Source: Boesenbergia rotunda (taxonomy: Eukaryota; Streptophyta; Magnoliopsida; Zingiberales; Zingiberaceae). From it: a stretch of DNA of 64,000 bases. Positions 50,441 through 62,397 of this stretch are shown here, piece after piece. The stretch's first letter is position 1; every line of letters starts with the position of its first letter. A model generated the notes under the pieces. The model was not told the DNA's origin. It ran no database searches and worked only from the letters and a program-made list of their open reading frames with translations. The translations under genes and the position numbers were made by a program. The DNA is taken from NCBI GenBank assembly GCA_024364735.1, contig JAGFNQ010004007.1, forward strand, positions 62,001 through 126,000. The letters are read 5' to 3'.

Positions 50441-52050
50441 GAATATATAACGAGTAGTTTTCTTTCGAGTTTATTAGTCATTATTTAGCTATGTGGTTTT
50501 AAATCATATTAATATATAACAAGTTTTTTTATAACAAGTTTTAATCCCAAAATGTAGATGAATTTGGACTATTAATTTGCTCAAAATTGATTAGAATGAA
50601 TGAGAAATTAATTATTTAAAGTTAACTCAAAATTTACATAAATGAAGTAGATGAGGATTAGTCCCACATCTGAAATTGTCGAAAGGATTTACTTCCTTAT
50701 ATGTGTTCATGTGTTAATAAAATTAAAAAGAAATACAGGTGGTCTCTTCTCACAGGCGAGCAAGTGCTCGCACCTGCAAGCCCGCCACGCGCGCATGAGC
50801 GCTTTGTTGGCGCACTTTGCACTTAAGTGGCCGTGACACTCGGGTGATGTGGCATGTGATGTGGCAGTGCCTGCGTGACACTCAGATAGGAGGAGAGAAA
50901 TGACTGAACTGCTGACTGGGTAAACAAATGACAACCGTTGGATTGAAGATGGGTACTGGATCGCAAGTGATGTGATATGGAGCGTTGATCGTGAAGAATC
51001 ACGATTTGAAGAGTCACGATCTGACCGTCGGTGAAAAGAGACTTGATCTAGAAGGATTACAACCCTTCAGATCGAACAACCCAGATTAATCCTAAATCAA
51101 AAGTCACACTCACTCACCAAAGAGAAAGAGAATTATATTGACTCAAGGTTGCTATCACGGAGCTCTCCTCGATCGGACTGTTGGACGGACAGCTGGAAAT
51201 TAAAGAGCCCAGGGCCAAGTCCTGATCACTTGCCGACCAGGTTAGCTGTCGATCCAATAGGAGCTGATCCGATAAAGAACCGTATCATCAAAGACAATTC
51301 AACCCTTGTCCCATCTCAACCGGATCAGAGAGGAAATTGGGCAAGAGCGGAGACAGAAATTAAGAAATGGAGAATCAAGCACGAGATAATCCATGTCTAA
51401 CCATTCCATCAAGTTCTTAATTAGCTACGTTGGATTACACTGCAGTGAGCAATGATTAATAAAATATATTACGAGGTTAATTAATTATTTTCATTTGGCT
51501 GAATGAATGTGTTAAAGAGTTAATTAAAGAACTTGTGACGTTAGGTCTTCCTTTAGCATCTATCCATGCTTTCCGATTTAATCCGGAAGACTGAAGACAA
51601 AAGAAGAGATGATTGATACTAGTTATATAAACAATTGTAATTAATTAAATATTGGGGTTGACTTATCCTTAAAATTAACGTTGAAAAGTTCAAACTATGC
51701 AGGCTAAATTCCCTTAAGCTACCAAAAAAAAATTCACTTAGGCATCTCCAATACAAGATTTATGAGAGATTTATAAAATAAAAAAATTAAATTAATAAAA
51801 AAATTCATCCATTATAGAGGTAAGATTTAAAGTTTATAGTTTAAGAGTAATACGGAAGTCATGCAATTACATGTCATGAGTTGGACCATAAAAAAATCCA
51901 CTTAAAATTTAAATCATAGGAGGAGATGTTTTAATAAATTTTTATATTATTGATATGACATATTAAAATCATAAAACACTCATTTAAAACTCTAACGATA
52001 TGATGGTGTGGTGTGGGCCAAGTTAGTGGTGAAATCATATGCGACAATTT
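50441..52050. other. Intergenic DNA containing copy 2 of the peroxidase upstream sequence
   Basis: No gene seen. 51330-52050 repeats, in the same order and with divergence, phrases from the peroxidase upstream region. A peroxidase coding sequence is not found beside this second copy. 50700-51200 is GC-richer but non-coding. Confidence 0.6.
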
Positions 52051-53072
52051 ACCAAAAGACGTACCTAGCTAAGAATAGGTATCTATCAAAAGGTGTATCA
52101 TGGTTTTAATTTCACCAAAGGGCGCACTCATTATAGTGAACTTCCTCTTATACCCTTCCTGTTATCTATTGCCTTTCTCTTTCTCTTTCAGTAATAAATT
52201 TTGAGACGTCAGCACATGCAACGTGACTTAATTACTGACTTTTATTTTAAAATAATATATTATGGAATCAGCGCTAAACTAAAAAACGTAAGGTAAAAAT
52301 TGAAAAAATATTTCACTTATAAAATTTCTTGATTTAAAAATATAAATAAATGATTTTTAGTTTTGATTAAGAGAAATTAATATATTAAATAATATTTAAT
52401 AAATATATTAATATATAAAAAATTTTTTGAAACAAACTGTTGGATTTAAAAATATAAATAAATGATTTTTATATTTGATTAATAGAAATTATTATATTAA
52501 ATAATATTTAATAAATATATTAATGTATAAATTTTTTTTTTGAAAAAAACTGGTCGTGGGCCTGAAATCTTTTGATTCAGGCCCGACGTGAACTCAAATT
52601 TGTTTTCTATTTTAAAAATATATTAATATATTAAAAAACCTATCAAAACACTTAATTTCAGATTCAAACGCAGGGCCTGAAATCATCCCAGGAGGGTCTG
52701 AAGTCAAATAACTTCAAATCCTATAAATAATTAATAAATAATATTTAAATATAAAAAATATTTTTAAAATTAAAAAATTTTCAATACCCTTGGGCCTGAA
52801 GTCATCCGACTTCAGGCCTAAGGAGGGCCTGATGTCTGATGACTTCGGGCCCTCCATTATTAAATATATAAAAATATAAAAAACTTTTTTTATAATAAGG
52901 AATAATATATAAAGATGGTATAATATATAAAAATTTATAAAAAACTTTTTTATGAAACTTTTTGTATAAATACTGTTTCAGACCCTCCTATAGCATTGGT
53001 GATACAGCAAAATTAGAGGTTTCGGCACCCAAAATCTCATCTCCTAGCTCAACCCTGTCTACTGATATAGGG
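52051..53072. repeat. Left inverted arm of the foldback element
   Basis: AT-rich arm with an inner direct duplication (TTAAAAATATAAATAAATGA at about 52334 and 52445), short GGCCTGAA-GACTTCAGGCC palindromes (52560-52860), and at its inner end one partial internal unit (CCTCCTATAGCATTGGTG... to ...ACTGATATAGGGT) where the Copia begins. Confidence 0.8.
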
Positions 53073-55326
53073 TATAGACATGAGTTCTCTACTCCTAGAA
53101 CACCACAACAAAATGGTGTTGTAAAGAGGAAGAACCGTGTACTTCAAGAGGCAGCACGAAGCATGCTTAATGAGTACTCACTCTCGAGTTACTTATGGGC
53201 TGAAGCTGTAAATACAGCTTGCTATGTGCAAAACCGGGTCCTCATTCATAGGTTTTTAGGAAAGACTCCCCATGAACTTTGGTTTGGAAAACCACCTACG
53301 GTTAAACACCTTAGGGTGTTTGGTTGTAACGTGTTTATTCTAAACACCAAGGATCATCTTGGAAAGTTCACGGCAAAGGCTGATGAAGGGATACTAGTCG
53401 GGTATTCCCTCGTTAGTAAAGCCTATCGAGTCTACAACAAGAAGTCTAGACTAGTTGAAGAGTCTTCTGACGTTGTCTTTGAAGAAATTCCAAAAGTCAA
53501 TGGTCAACCAGAAGATGAAATCCAATTTGAATTTAGGAGACTAAGTTTGAATGAAAGTCCAAATGTTGTTGATAATGATAAATCCGATGACGGTGAGCCT
53601 AGACAACCCATAGATCGGCCGGACCCTGAGGCTGAACTTGGGTCTAGTGAACCCATTCAAGAAGCACCACCAACACCAAGGCAAATTAGATTAGCCTCTA
53701 GTCATCCCCAAGACCAAATTGTTGGAGACATTCATCATGGGGTTAGAACTAGATCATTCTTCCGGAATGAGGCTAATGAAGTTGCCCTAATTTCAGAAAT
53801 TGAACCTAGAAAAATTGATGAAGCGTTAAATGATCCCGATTGGATCATTGCAATGCAAGATGAACTAGGTCAATTTGAGAGAAGTCAAGTTTGAGATTTA
53901 GTACCTAGACCTAAGAAGACCACCATTATTGGAACCAAATGGGTCTTCAAAAACAAATTGAACCACAAGGGAGAAATCATTAGAAACAAGGCACGCTTAG
54001 TAGCCAAGGGCTATAGTCAAGTTGAAGGTCTTGATTATGATGAGACCTATGCTCCCGTGGCACGATTAGAGTCCATCCGATTGATGCTTGCATTTGCAGC
54101 ACATCGTGGCTTTAAATTATACTAAATGGATGTCAAATCGGCCTTTCTAAATGGTTTGATTAGAGAAGAGGTTTACGTCGAACAACCTCCGGGGTTTGAG
54201 AGTACCGAGTTGCCAAACCACGTGTTCAAGCTCAAAAAGGCACTCTATGGCCTTAAACAAGCACCCCGAGCTTGGTATGAGCGGTTGTCGACATTTCTGA
54301 TTGAGAAGGGCTTCGTTAGAGGCCAAATAGACCCTACACTATTTCTACGTAGAGATGGTGACAATATTTTTGTAGCCCAAGTATATGTCGATGACATAAT
54401 TTGTGGCTCAAACAATAAGGTTATTTAAATGAATTCATTGGACACATGGAGAGTGAATTTGAAATGAGTTTAGTGGGAGAGTTGACTTTCTTCCTTGGAC
54501 TTGAAATCAAACAAACTCGCGATGGTATCTATGTGCACTAATCAAAGTATACACAAGAAATGCTTCGCAAATTCAACATGAGTGATTCAAAAGAGGTAAC
54601 CACTCCCATGGCCACAAACACAAGATTAGACAATGATAAGAGTGGTAAGCCCGTTGATTTGACTCAATATCGAAGCATGATAGGTAGCTTGCTATACCTC
54701 ACAGCTAGTCAACCGGATATTCTATTTGCTGTAGGTATGTGCGCTAGGTATCAAGTTTGTGCCAAGGAATCTCATCTAATAGCTGTCAAGCGAATTTTGA
54801 GATATCTCAAAGGCACAATTGGAGTATGTCTATGGTACCCCCGTACCGAATCATTTGATTTAATTGGCTATACGGATTCCGACTACGCTGGATGTAAGTT
54901 GGACCGGAAAAGCACAAGTAGGGGTTGCCAATTCTTAGGTTCGTCCTTAGTAAGTTGGTCAAGTCGGAAGCAACATTGTGTTGCTCTCTTCACGACCGAG
55001 ACAGAATATATCGCCATGGGAGAGAGCGTATCACAATTGTTGTGGATGATACATACTCTAGAGGACTATGGATTGAGTTACAAGAGTGTGCAAGTGTTAT
55101 GTGATAACATTAGCACAATTAACTTAACCAAGAATCCAGTCCATCATTCTAGGACCAAACATATTGAGGTGCGTCACCACTTCATTAGGGATCATGTAGC
55201 TAGGGGTGATATTGTGCTCTCGTATGTAGAGTCCAAATCAAACCTAGCTGACATTTTCACTAAACCACTTCCTGAAAATGAATTTAGTTTCCTAAGATGG
55301 GAGTTGGGAATGTGTCGCGCTTCATA
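53073..55326 (+). pseudogene. Copia pol: integrase C-terminus, reverse transcriptase, RNase H (broken)
   Basis: The integrase end is clear: HEFSTPRTPQQNGVV, LPSYLWAEAV-like SSYLWAEAVNTACYV, LRVFGCNVFI, GILVGYS. RT follows: GTKWVFKNKLNHKGEIIRNK, ARLVAKGYSQ, MDVKSAFLNGLIREEVYVEQ, KLKKALYGLKQAPRAWYERL and the catalytic YVDD (VYVDDIICGSNN). RNase H: TDSDYAGCKLDRKSTSRGCQ, ALFTTETEYIAM and DIFTKPLP. Lesions: TGA near 53892, TAA near 54122, a frame loss after 54428 and TAA near 54539. The last intact piece runs 54560-55327. The enzyme would copy element RNA to DNA; this copy is dead. Confidence 0.95.
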
Positions 55327-55866
55327 AATTTCAAAATGCTTTCAAACCCTTCATGATTATTTCGAAATTGTTGGGAAACAATTGGGTAACTTTGGGGACA
55401 TCTCACATAAACGATAAGGTTTAACAAAATGTTTTTGTTTGCTAGACATGGGGTGAGATGTTAGGATCAACTCAATTTCTCAAAATGTCAATCCATCCCT
55501 TGAGAAATTAAGTTGACGAGATAATAATCACTTTGGTGACCAAGTATGGGGAAAACCAATGCATAACATATGTGTTTTTGGCTCCATGATCATACTTGGA
55601 CATTCCAATCAAGGAAACTTGATTGGAAAACTGAATTTGATACAAACTTAGTTGAAATTGCTTGATTGATTTTGATTGAGTTTGACTCCATTAGTATGTG
55701 TCAAAGTGATTGTTGAACCTATAAGGACCTTTGATCCTTGTTCAGGGACCAATTTTAGTCATGAGATCTTGTCCAAGCTCGATAAATTTCATCAGATCTC
55801 CTTGGAAAGATTCAGAAATTCTGAAACTGAACATTTCAGTTCGTATCAGGGAATATCAGGAACCCT

Positions 55867-56219
55867 GATCGGTCACTCGACCGATCAGGCCTAGGGCTGA
55901 TCAGTCTCCGGACCGATCTGGCTCCATCTTGTAACGATCGGTCCACAGACCGATCAGAGAGGCAAGCAGTGACCTTCCGAAATTTTGACCAAGGATACTG
56001 AGCTAGCCTGGATCGGTCTCCGGACCGATCTGGCACCCTATGGTGATCGGTCCGCAGACCGATCAGGGAGCTCAGAGGTTTCTCTCCGGACCCTACTGTT
56101 TGTGTCATGATCGGTCAGCCGACCAATCAGGAGCACGTCTGATCGGTCACTCGACCGATCAGGCCCAGGTCAGTCCGATCAGGCTGTGATCTGATCGGTC
56201 TGGGCGCGATCAGATCGAA
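55867..56219. repeat. Cluster of GATCGGTC...GACCGATC palindromes before the downstream ORF
   Basis: Repeated hairpins of the form GATCGGTCnnnGACCGATC, about one every 30-60 bp, between pol and the extra ORF. The same motif dominates the 3' LTR of this element. Confidence 0.85.
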
Positions 56220-56522
56220 CGGTAATCCGTTCAGACGCATTAAATTCTGGTTGGTGGACCGATCCACCAACCGATTAACTTCGCGAAAAACCCTTTCTTG
56301 CCGAACCCTAGCGCCGAAACCTCTCCTTTGCGCCTCTTCATCCTGAGCGTGAGTGTTCCTGCTTCTCCCTTCCCGTGCGTCCGAGTTTTTGTGAAGGTCT
56401 CTACGGGCGACCCCTGTTCTCTGCAAGTTCTCGGTTTGCTTCAAGTCGTCTGCGTTTCTGTGTTGCGCCGAGGCTTCTTCTGCGCAACCTTTTTCCCTTC
56501 AAAACCTCAAGAACCTCATCAA

Positions 56523-58150
56523 TGGCACCAAAGTGAGTTTTTGGCTTCGATTTTCTTGCAAAATAGTTCATAAAATTATGTTTTGAAGCTAATCATGGTT
56601 TGGTGTTGTTCTTGGTGTGGTGCCGTGCCCTTACTTTCTCACCAAATGATCAAATCTATACCTCACCTCATTGTTGTCTTCTTTTTGATCTAATATCTAC
56701 TTTATGATTGGGTCTTACCTTTGATGATCAATTCTTAAACTTGTGATTCAACTTATGTTCATCGACTCAAACCGTGTGTGATCACTTCCCTGATTAAATC
56801 ATATTGTATGATTAATTCAACTCTTTAGAAAGTCTTCTAAGGGTAAAGAAGCTGTTGAGGGCAGCTCGAAGGGGAAAACCCCTTCTTCCTCTACCCCTTC
56901 CAGAAGGCCACAGCCTTCTTCTAGCTCCCGGTTCCCAAATGCGGCCTGTGAACAGGCCTTCCAAGCAAGGACCTTCAAATTGTTATCCTGTCGATCCATT
57001 GATATCCCTTTTCTGACTGAACATTGTCCGTCGGTCATGGAGATAGTTATGTTTTACAACCTGGGCTTTCTTCTTTCCTTGGAACGGACCATCAATTATG
57101 ACTAGTCTCAGAATTCTATAACAACCTACAGCAAGGTCCTCAAGGGGGCTTCGAGTTCACCACTCGAGTCGCCAAGAGGAACCTCGACTTCTCTTACGAG
57201 ATCTTGGCAGAGTATTTGGGTGGTTGCCGATTACCAAATCTGTACTCAATCTACCCTGAGCTTCCCGATCCTTTACTGGCACCTTTTTCATATGTTACCC
57301 CCGACTCCATCTATCAGCATTTCTTTGATCATCCTCGCCCCGCCGGGCTTGATGAATTGGGTCCAGATTTCCTACTTTTGCAGCCTTACGACTTGCTCCA
57401 GTTGACTACGTTCTTTTCAAGATAATCACAAATTGCATCTTACCCATCACTTCAAAGCCCTTGGCCGAGATCCGACCCTACCACTGCCTTATGTTGTACG
57501 ACATGCATCGCCAGATGGATTTCGATATTATGGAAAGCATATTTCAGTCTATCCTATCATACCGTGAGCCGAGCCGTCGCACGGTCTACATGCTATTTGG
57601 TCATGTCATCACTGATTGGCTTATGTCAGTTGGTGTTGATGTCACCAAAGGCAGGACCGTGCCCATGGTCAAGCAGGATTGTCGGTTGGGTCGGTGAGCC
57701 TTTGCAAAATCTGGTATTGTCATTCGAGAGCGCGATGGGGCCTTGGTGTGGAAGGATGGGAGAGGACTTAGTGTTCTTCCTGGGGGAGCACCACATTTTC
57801 AGGCACCACCCGAGGCTGCTGCATTTCATGAGGCTCCTGCTGCTGACGCCGAGTACGACTACGAGCCCGAGCCGGATCTCCGATGGCAGATTTCCAAGCT
57901 CGATTGGACCATTCAGCAGGATCTACATTTACGAGAGACTCATTAAGAGGAGATCCGCTCGGAGTTCCGATCATTCGACCGCCGACTTACCTCAGTGGAG
58001 TCCACTGTATCTGGGGTCCAGGCGTTACAGCAGACCTGGTATGCCGAGTGGCGACGCCATACATATCCGGGGGATGCTCCTTCAGGCAGTGCTGCACCAG
58101 GATCTGTTGATGACATCATGCACATTGACGACCCCCCCACTGACGTTTGA
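56523..58150 (+). pseudogene. Extra ORF downstream of Copia pol (env-like position), with a probable intron
   Basis: ATG at 56523 opens MAPK and is followed at once by a donor (AA|GTGAGT); an acceptor CTCTTTAG near 56828 joins KSSKGKEAVEGSSKGK in frame. The next part reads FYNLGFLLSLERTINYD, then TAG, then, after a frame change, RNLDFSYEILAEYLGGCRLP, a second frame change near 57420, then ILPITSKPLAEIRPYHCLML and VYMLFGHVITDWLM. A later piece near 57840-57945 reads YDYEPEPDLRWQISKLDW. SIRE/Maximus-type Copia elements carry a third ORF at this place, often called env-like; I infer the same here. No clear TM segment or function seen. Several lesions make it a pseudogene. Confidence 0.6.
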
Positions 58151-58756
58151 GCTTCGATGTTTGCTGCCTCTTCTCATGTTTCATGTCTTTGACCATGTTT
58201 GGTCTGTGTGACTTTTGGGTTGTATGCCCCATGACTTACTTATTGTGGCCTTGTGCCACACGTCTCTGGATTTTGATGCCTATGACTTGCATCGTGTTAT
58301 TTCTTAGGATATTTTATGACTTGATCTTTATGACTTTGATGCATGTTTTATCTCATGATAGTATGCTTCTTGTTGATGCTATGATGGATACTATCTGCCT
58401 ATTTGATCCATAGCTATGTTCATGCATATGCTGTCATGCTCATATGATACATATGTCTATTTTGCCATGCCTACATATGTCTATTTTGATACTATCTGCC
58501 TGTTTTGTCATGTGTATTCATATGCTTATCAAATATCCAAAAATTAAATCCTTGTTGTTTTGGGATACTCCTAGGATTGAGGGGGAGTATGGTTAAACTT
58601 AACATCCTTCTAGTCCCTTTTCGGTGTTCGACAAAGGGGGAGAGTGTTGGTTAAGTTTAGGATGATCATATTGTAGGGGGAGGATCTGGATTCCCCTATG
58701 ATTCTAAATTGGAAAACTTGATTGAGAATCCCTAAACTTAAAATCGGGATGTCAAA
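58151..58756 (+). other. 3' internal non-coding region of the Copia element
   Basis: Between the extra ORF and the polypurine tract. T-rich with repeated CATATGTCTATTTTG-like phrases (58430-58530). No recognised gene. Confidence 0.6.
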
Positions 58757-58777
58757 CAATAAAAAGGGGGAGATTAT
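58757..58777 (+). promoter_or_regulatory. Polypurine tract
   Basis: AATAAAAAGGGGGAGATTAT lies directly before the LTR start TGATGCAGTC. Confidence 0.8.
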
Positions 58778-58876
58778 TGATGCAGTCTGGCCCTGATTGT
58801 TGTTTTGGTGTTGACACCGATTTTAGTTTAGGTGGATGATTATTGATGATGATTAAGTCCTGATCGGGGATCAGAC

Positions 58877-59300
58877 ATGGTATGGAAAATCCTAGCTTGG
58901 AGGGCTAGGTGTGTGAAAAGTCCTAATTCGGAAGAGGTGGGTGAAAAGTCCTAATTCGGAAGAGGTGGGTGGAAAGTCCTAGCTTGGAGGGCTAGGTGAA
59001 AAGTCCTAACTTGGAGGGTTAGGTGCAAATTCCCATTTGAAAAATTAGGTGAAAAAGTCTGGCCTGGAGGGTCAGGTCCTAGCTTGGAGGGCTAGATTTG
59101 GAAAAGTCCTAATTCGGAAGGGTTGGGTGAAAAGTCCTAGCTTGGAGGGTTAGGTGAAAAGTCCTAACTTGGAGGGTTAGGTGCAAATTCTCAACTTGGA
59201 GAGTTAGGTGAAAAATCCTTAGCTTGGAGGGCTAAGGTGGATGAAAACTTAGCTTGGAGGGCTAAGGTGGATGAAAACTTAGCTTGGAGGGCTAAGTTTA
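58877..59300. repeat. AAAGTCCTAGCTTGGAGGGCTAGG tandem units in the LTR
   Basis: About 13 diverged copies of a unit near 27 bp with core CTTGGAGGG flanked by CCTAG and CTAGG, a small imperfect palindrome. Variants read CTAACTTGGAGGGTTAG and CTAATTCGGAAGGGTT. Confidence 0.85.
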
Positions 59301-59308
59301 AGTCCCTG

Positions 59309-59967
59309 GATCGGTCTGGTGATCGATCAGGGAATCTAGCACGCTGCTCCATCGTGGATCGGTTTGGTGACCGATCCAGCAATGACTGATCGGTCTGGTG
59401 ACCGATCAGGGAGCACACAGTGAGGTTGGGAACCTACTGTACTACTCCTATCGATCCGGTGACCGATCAGGGAGTGTGTGTCTCACCCACTGCTTGGCTC
59501 CTGATCGGTCTGGTGACCGATCAGACGCGAACAGTGAGGTTGAGTTCCCTTGTTGATCTGCTCCTGATCGGTCTGGTAATCGATCAGGATCACTGTGCAG
59601 ATCGTTCTGGAGAACGATCCAGCGTCGCAGGTTCCTCTCTATGATCGATCAGGACGGAGCCTGATCGGTCTAGACGCGATCTGATCGGTCTGCTGACCGA
59701 TCAGGAGGTTTCCTGATCGGTCCCGGTGACCGATCAGGAGGTCTGGACTGCGAAGCTCAGAAATCGCCCAATAAAGGGGTGGATCGGTCGGGTGATCGAT
59801 CCACAACCTGGGATCGATCTGGTGATCGATCTAGGAGAGTCCAAAGAAATCGCGATTTCTAATCGAGTGTTGGGGATCGATCAGGATGGAGTCTGATCGG
59901 TCTGAACCCAGCCTGATCGGTCTGGTGACCGATCAGGAGTCGCTCTGATCGGTCCGGTGACCGATCA
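59309..59967. repeat. GATCGGTCTGGTGACCGATC palindrome cluster in the LTR
   Basis: More than ten hairpins of the form GATCGGTC-TGGT-GACCGATC (some with GATCGATC ends) at irregular spacing, separated by unrelated sequence. This is not a regular tandem repeat. Confidence 0.9.
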
Positions 59968-61024
59968 CTTTAATTCAAATTGCACTGTCAGACGCTCTGA
60001 TCGCGCCTGACCATATCCGATTCGCTGCTGTTTGCCTCTGATATTTGATTTACTGTGTGATATACTGCTCTTACAGTCTGATTAAGCTGCAGGTGACAGG
60101 GGAGGATTCAAACACTCAGGGAGAGTCAAAGGAGAACTTTCCTTGGAGCAGGTTTGTCCGTTTTTCCATCTCAGGTTGCAACGGCCGAGCTGCAGACTGG
60201 AGCTGAGACTGGAGCTTGGCTGAGGGAAGCTCGGGGAGTCCAGGGATAGCTCAGTGGTAGCTGGCGTTGGCAGATGAGTAGCTGGGAGCTGCAGGATGGT
60301 GTCATCTGATGCTTGGTGGAGAAACAAAAGAGAGAAGAAGACTTCGGCTGAAGCAGAGAAGTGTTCGATAGTTTTCAAGTGCTCGAGCTTGCTGAAGTTC
60401 TTGCTGCGATTTTGTGTTCTCCACACTTGACTTGCTGTGTGCGTGTGCTGTTGATTCTTTGAGCAAGTCATTGAGATCTGAGGAGCAACCAACTCTTACG
60501 TGAGTGCTGGGAGGAAAGAACAAGGAGCTAGGAGTCCAACAGTGAGAAGACACGAAGGAGGGAGTCCTTGCGTGAGATCGTTGCTGGGTGGAGCTCGGGA
60601 TAAGCTCGCTGTGTTCTTGTCCTTGCTAGGTGCTGAGTAAGAGTATTCTCTGTGTTTCATTAAGCTTAAATCTATATCCTTGTTTGAAACGCTGTGGAGA
60701 GGTTTCTCCACCGAGAAGGAGGTTGCGTTATATCCGGTAAACACCGGGGCTTGCTCTGTCGACAATCAAGGGATCGCCCACCTTAAGGGCACGCCAAAGA
60801 GTAGAGGCAAGTTATCCCCGAACCTTGTAAACCCTCTTGTTAACGATCTTGGTAGTTGTCTTTGTTTGCTTTCATTTCTGTTTTCGTTTACTGCACTGCT
60901 TCGTTTTCCTTTGCTTCTTCCGCTGTGCTACTAACAAAGTTAAGTGTAGAAATCTTGATAAGTTTCAAAGTTCGAAGTGATTGGCTATATTCACCCCCCC
61001 TCTCTAGCCATCTCATTCCCAACA

Positions 61025-62397
61025 GGTTCATCAGTGAGTTTTGCTCAAAACTCACTGATATACCTAAACCACTCCTATAGTATTGGTGATACAACAAGAT
61101 TAGAGGTTTCGGCACCCAAAATCTCATCTCCTAGCTCAACCCTGTCTACTGATATAGGGTTTTCAGAATTCCAAATATGGTAGGTCCATCAGTGAGTTTT
61201 GCTCAAAACTCACTGATATACCTAAACCACTCCTATAACATTGGTGATACAGCAAGATTAGAGGTTTCGGCACCCAAAATCTCATCTTCTAGCTCAACCC
61301 TATCTACTGATATAGGGTTTTCAGAATTCAAATATGGTAGATCCATCAGTGAGTTTTGCTCAAAACTCACTGATATACCTAAACCACTCCTATAGCATTG
61401 ATGATACAACAAGATTAGAGGTTTCGGCACCAAAAATCTCATCTCCTAGCTCAACCCTGTCTACTGATATAGGGTTTTCAGAATTCCAAATATGGTAGGT
61501 CCATCAGTGAGTTTTGCTCAAAACTCACTGATATACCTAAACCACTCCTATAGCATTGATGATACAGCAAGATTAGAGGTTTCGGCACCAAAAATCTAAT
61601 CTCCTAGCTCAACCCTGTCTACTGATATAAGGTTTTCAGAATTCCAAATATGGTAGGTCCATCAGTGAGTTTTGCTCAAAACTCACTGATATACCTAAAC
61701 TACTCCTAGAGCATTGGTAATACAACAATATTAGAGGTTTCGGTACCCAAAATCTCATCTCCTAGCTCAACCCTATCTACTAATATAGGGTTTTCAGAAT
61801 TCCAAATATGGTAGGTCCATCAGTGAGTTTTGCTCAAAACTCACTGATATACCTAAACCACTCCTAGAGCATTGGCGATACAGCAAGATTAGAGGTTTCA
61901 GCACCCAAAATCTCATCTCCTAGCTCAACCCTGTCTACTGATATAGGGTTTTCAGAATTCCAAATATGGTAGGTCCATCAGTGAGTTTTGCTGAAAACTC
62001 ACTGATATACCTAAACCACTCCTATAGCATTGGTGATACAACAAGATTAGAGGTTTTGGCACCCAAAATCTCATCTCCTAGCTCAACCCTGTCTACTGAT
62101 ATAGGGTTTTCAGAATTCCAAATATGGTAGGTCCATCAGTGAGTTTTGATCAAAACTCACTGATATACCTAAACCACTCCTATAGTATTGGTGAGACAGC
62201 AAGATTAGAGGTTTCGGCACCCAAAATCTAATCTCCTAGCTCAACCCTGTCTACTGATATAGGGTTTTCAGAATTCCAAATATGGTAGGTCCATCAGTGA
62301 GTTTTGCTGAAAACTCACTGATATACCTAAACCACTCCTATATCATTGGTGATACAGCAAGATTAGAGGTTTCGGCACCCAATCTCATCTCCTAGCT
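61025..62397. repeat. Nine direct ~158-bp units with an internal hairpin
   Basis: Unit starts recur near 61029, 61187, 61345, 61502, 61660, 61818, 61976, 62134 and 62290 with CATCAGTGAGTTTTGCTC. Each unit has a 13-bp inverted repeat (ATCAGTGAGTTTT and its complement around a 4-base loop), then CCTAAACCACTCCTATAG, GATTAGAGGTTTCGGCACCC, CTCAACCCTGTCTACTGATA and GAATTCCAAATATGGTAGG. The first unit abuts the Copia LTR; the last is cut short at 62397. Confidence 0.95.

Larger units (their letters stand above)
53073..61024 (+). mobile_element. 5'-truncated Copia retrotransposon nested in the foldback element
   Basis: Contains the end of integrase, RT, RNase H, an additional downstream ORF, a polypurine tract and a 3' LTR ending CCCAACA at 61024. 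The 5' LTR, gag, protease and most of integrase are missing; the left junction falls inside an array unit at 53072. The coding part has stop codons and frame changes. Confidence 0.88.
58778..61024 (+). repeat. 3' LTR of the nested Copia element (2.25 kb)
   Basis: Begins TGATGCAGTCTGG after the purine tract and ends ...TTCACCCCCCCTCTCTAGCC...CCCAACA. Next to it is GGTTC, the probable 3' target copy. It has two internal repeat zones: CTTGGAGGG units (58877-59300) and GATCGGTC palindromes (59309-59967). Confidence 0.85.

Noticed and set aside
57564..58211. 215-codon ORF as a gene
   Set aside because: It is a shifted frame over the broken third ORF of the Copia element and resembles no family.
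59309..59967. Palindromic repeats at near-regular spacing as a CRISPR or operator array
   Set aside because: They lie within an LTR of a Copia element, spacing is irregular and the flanks are LTR sequence.
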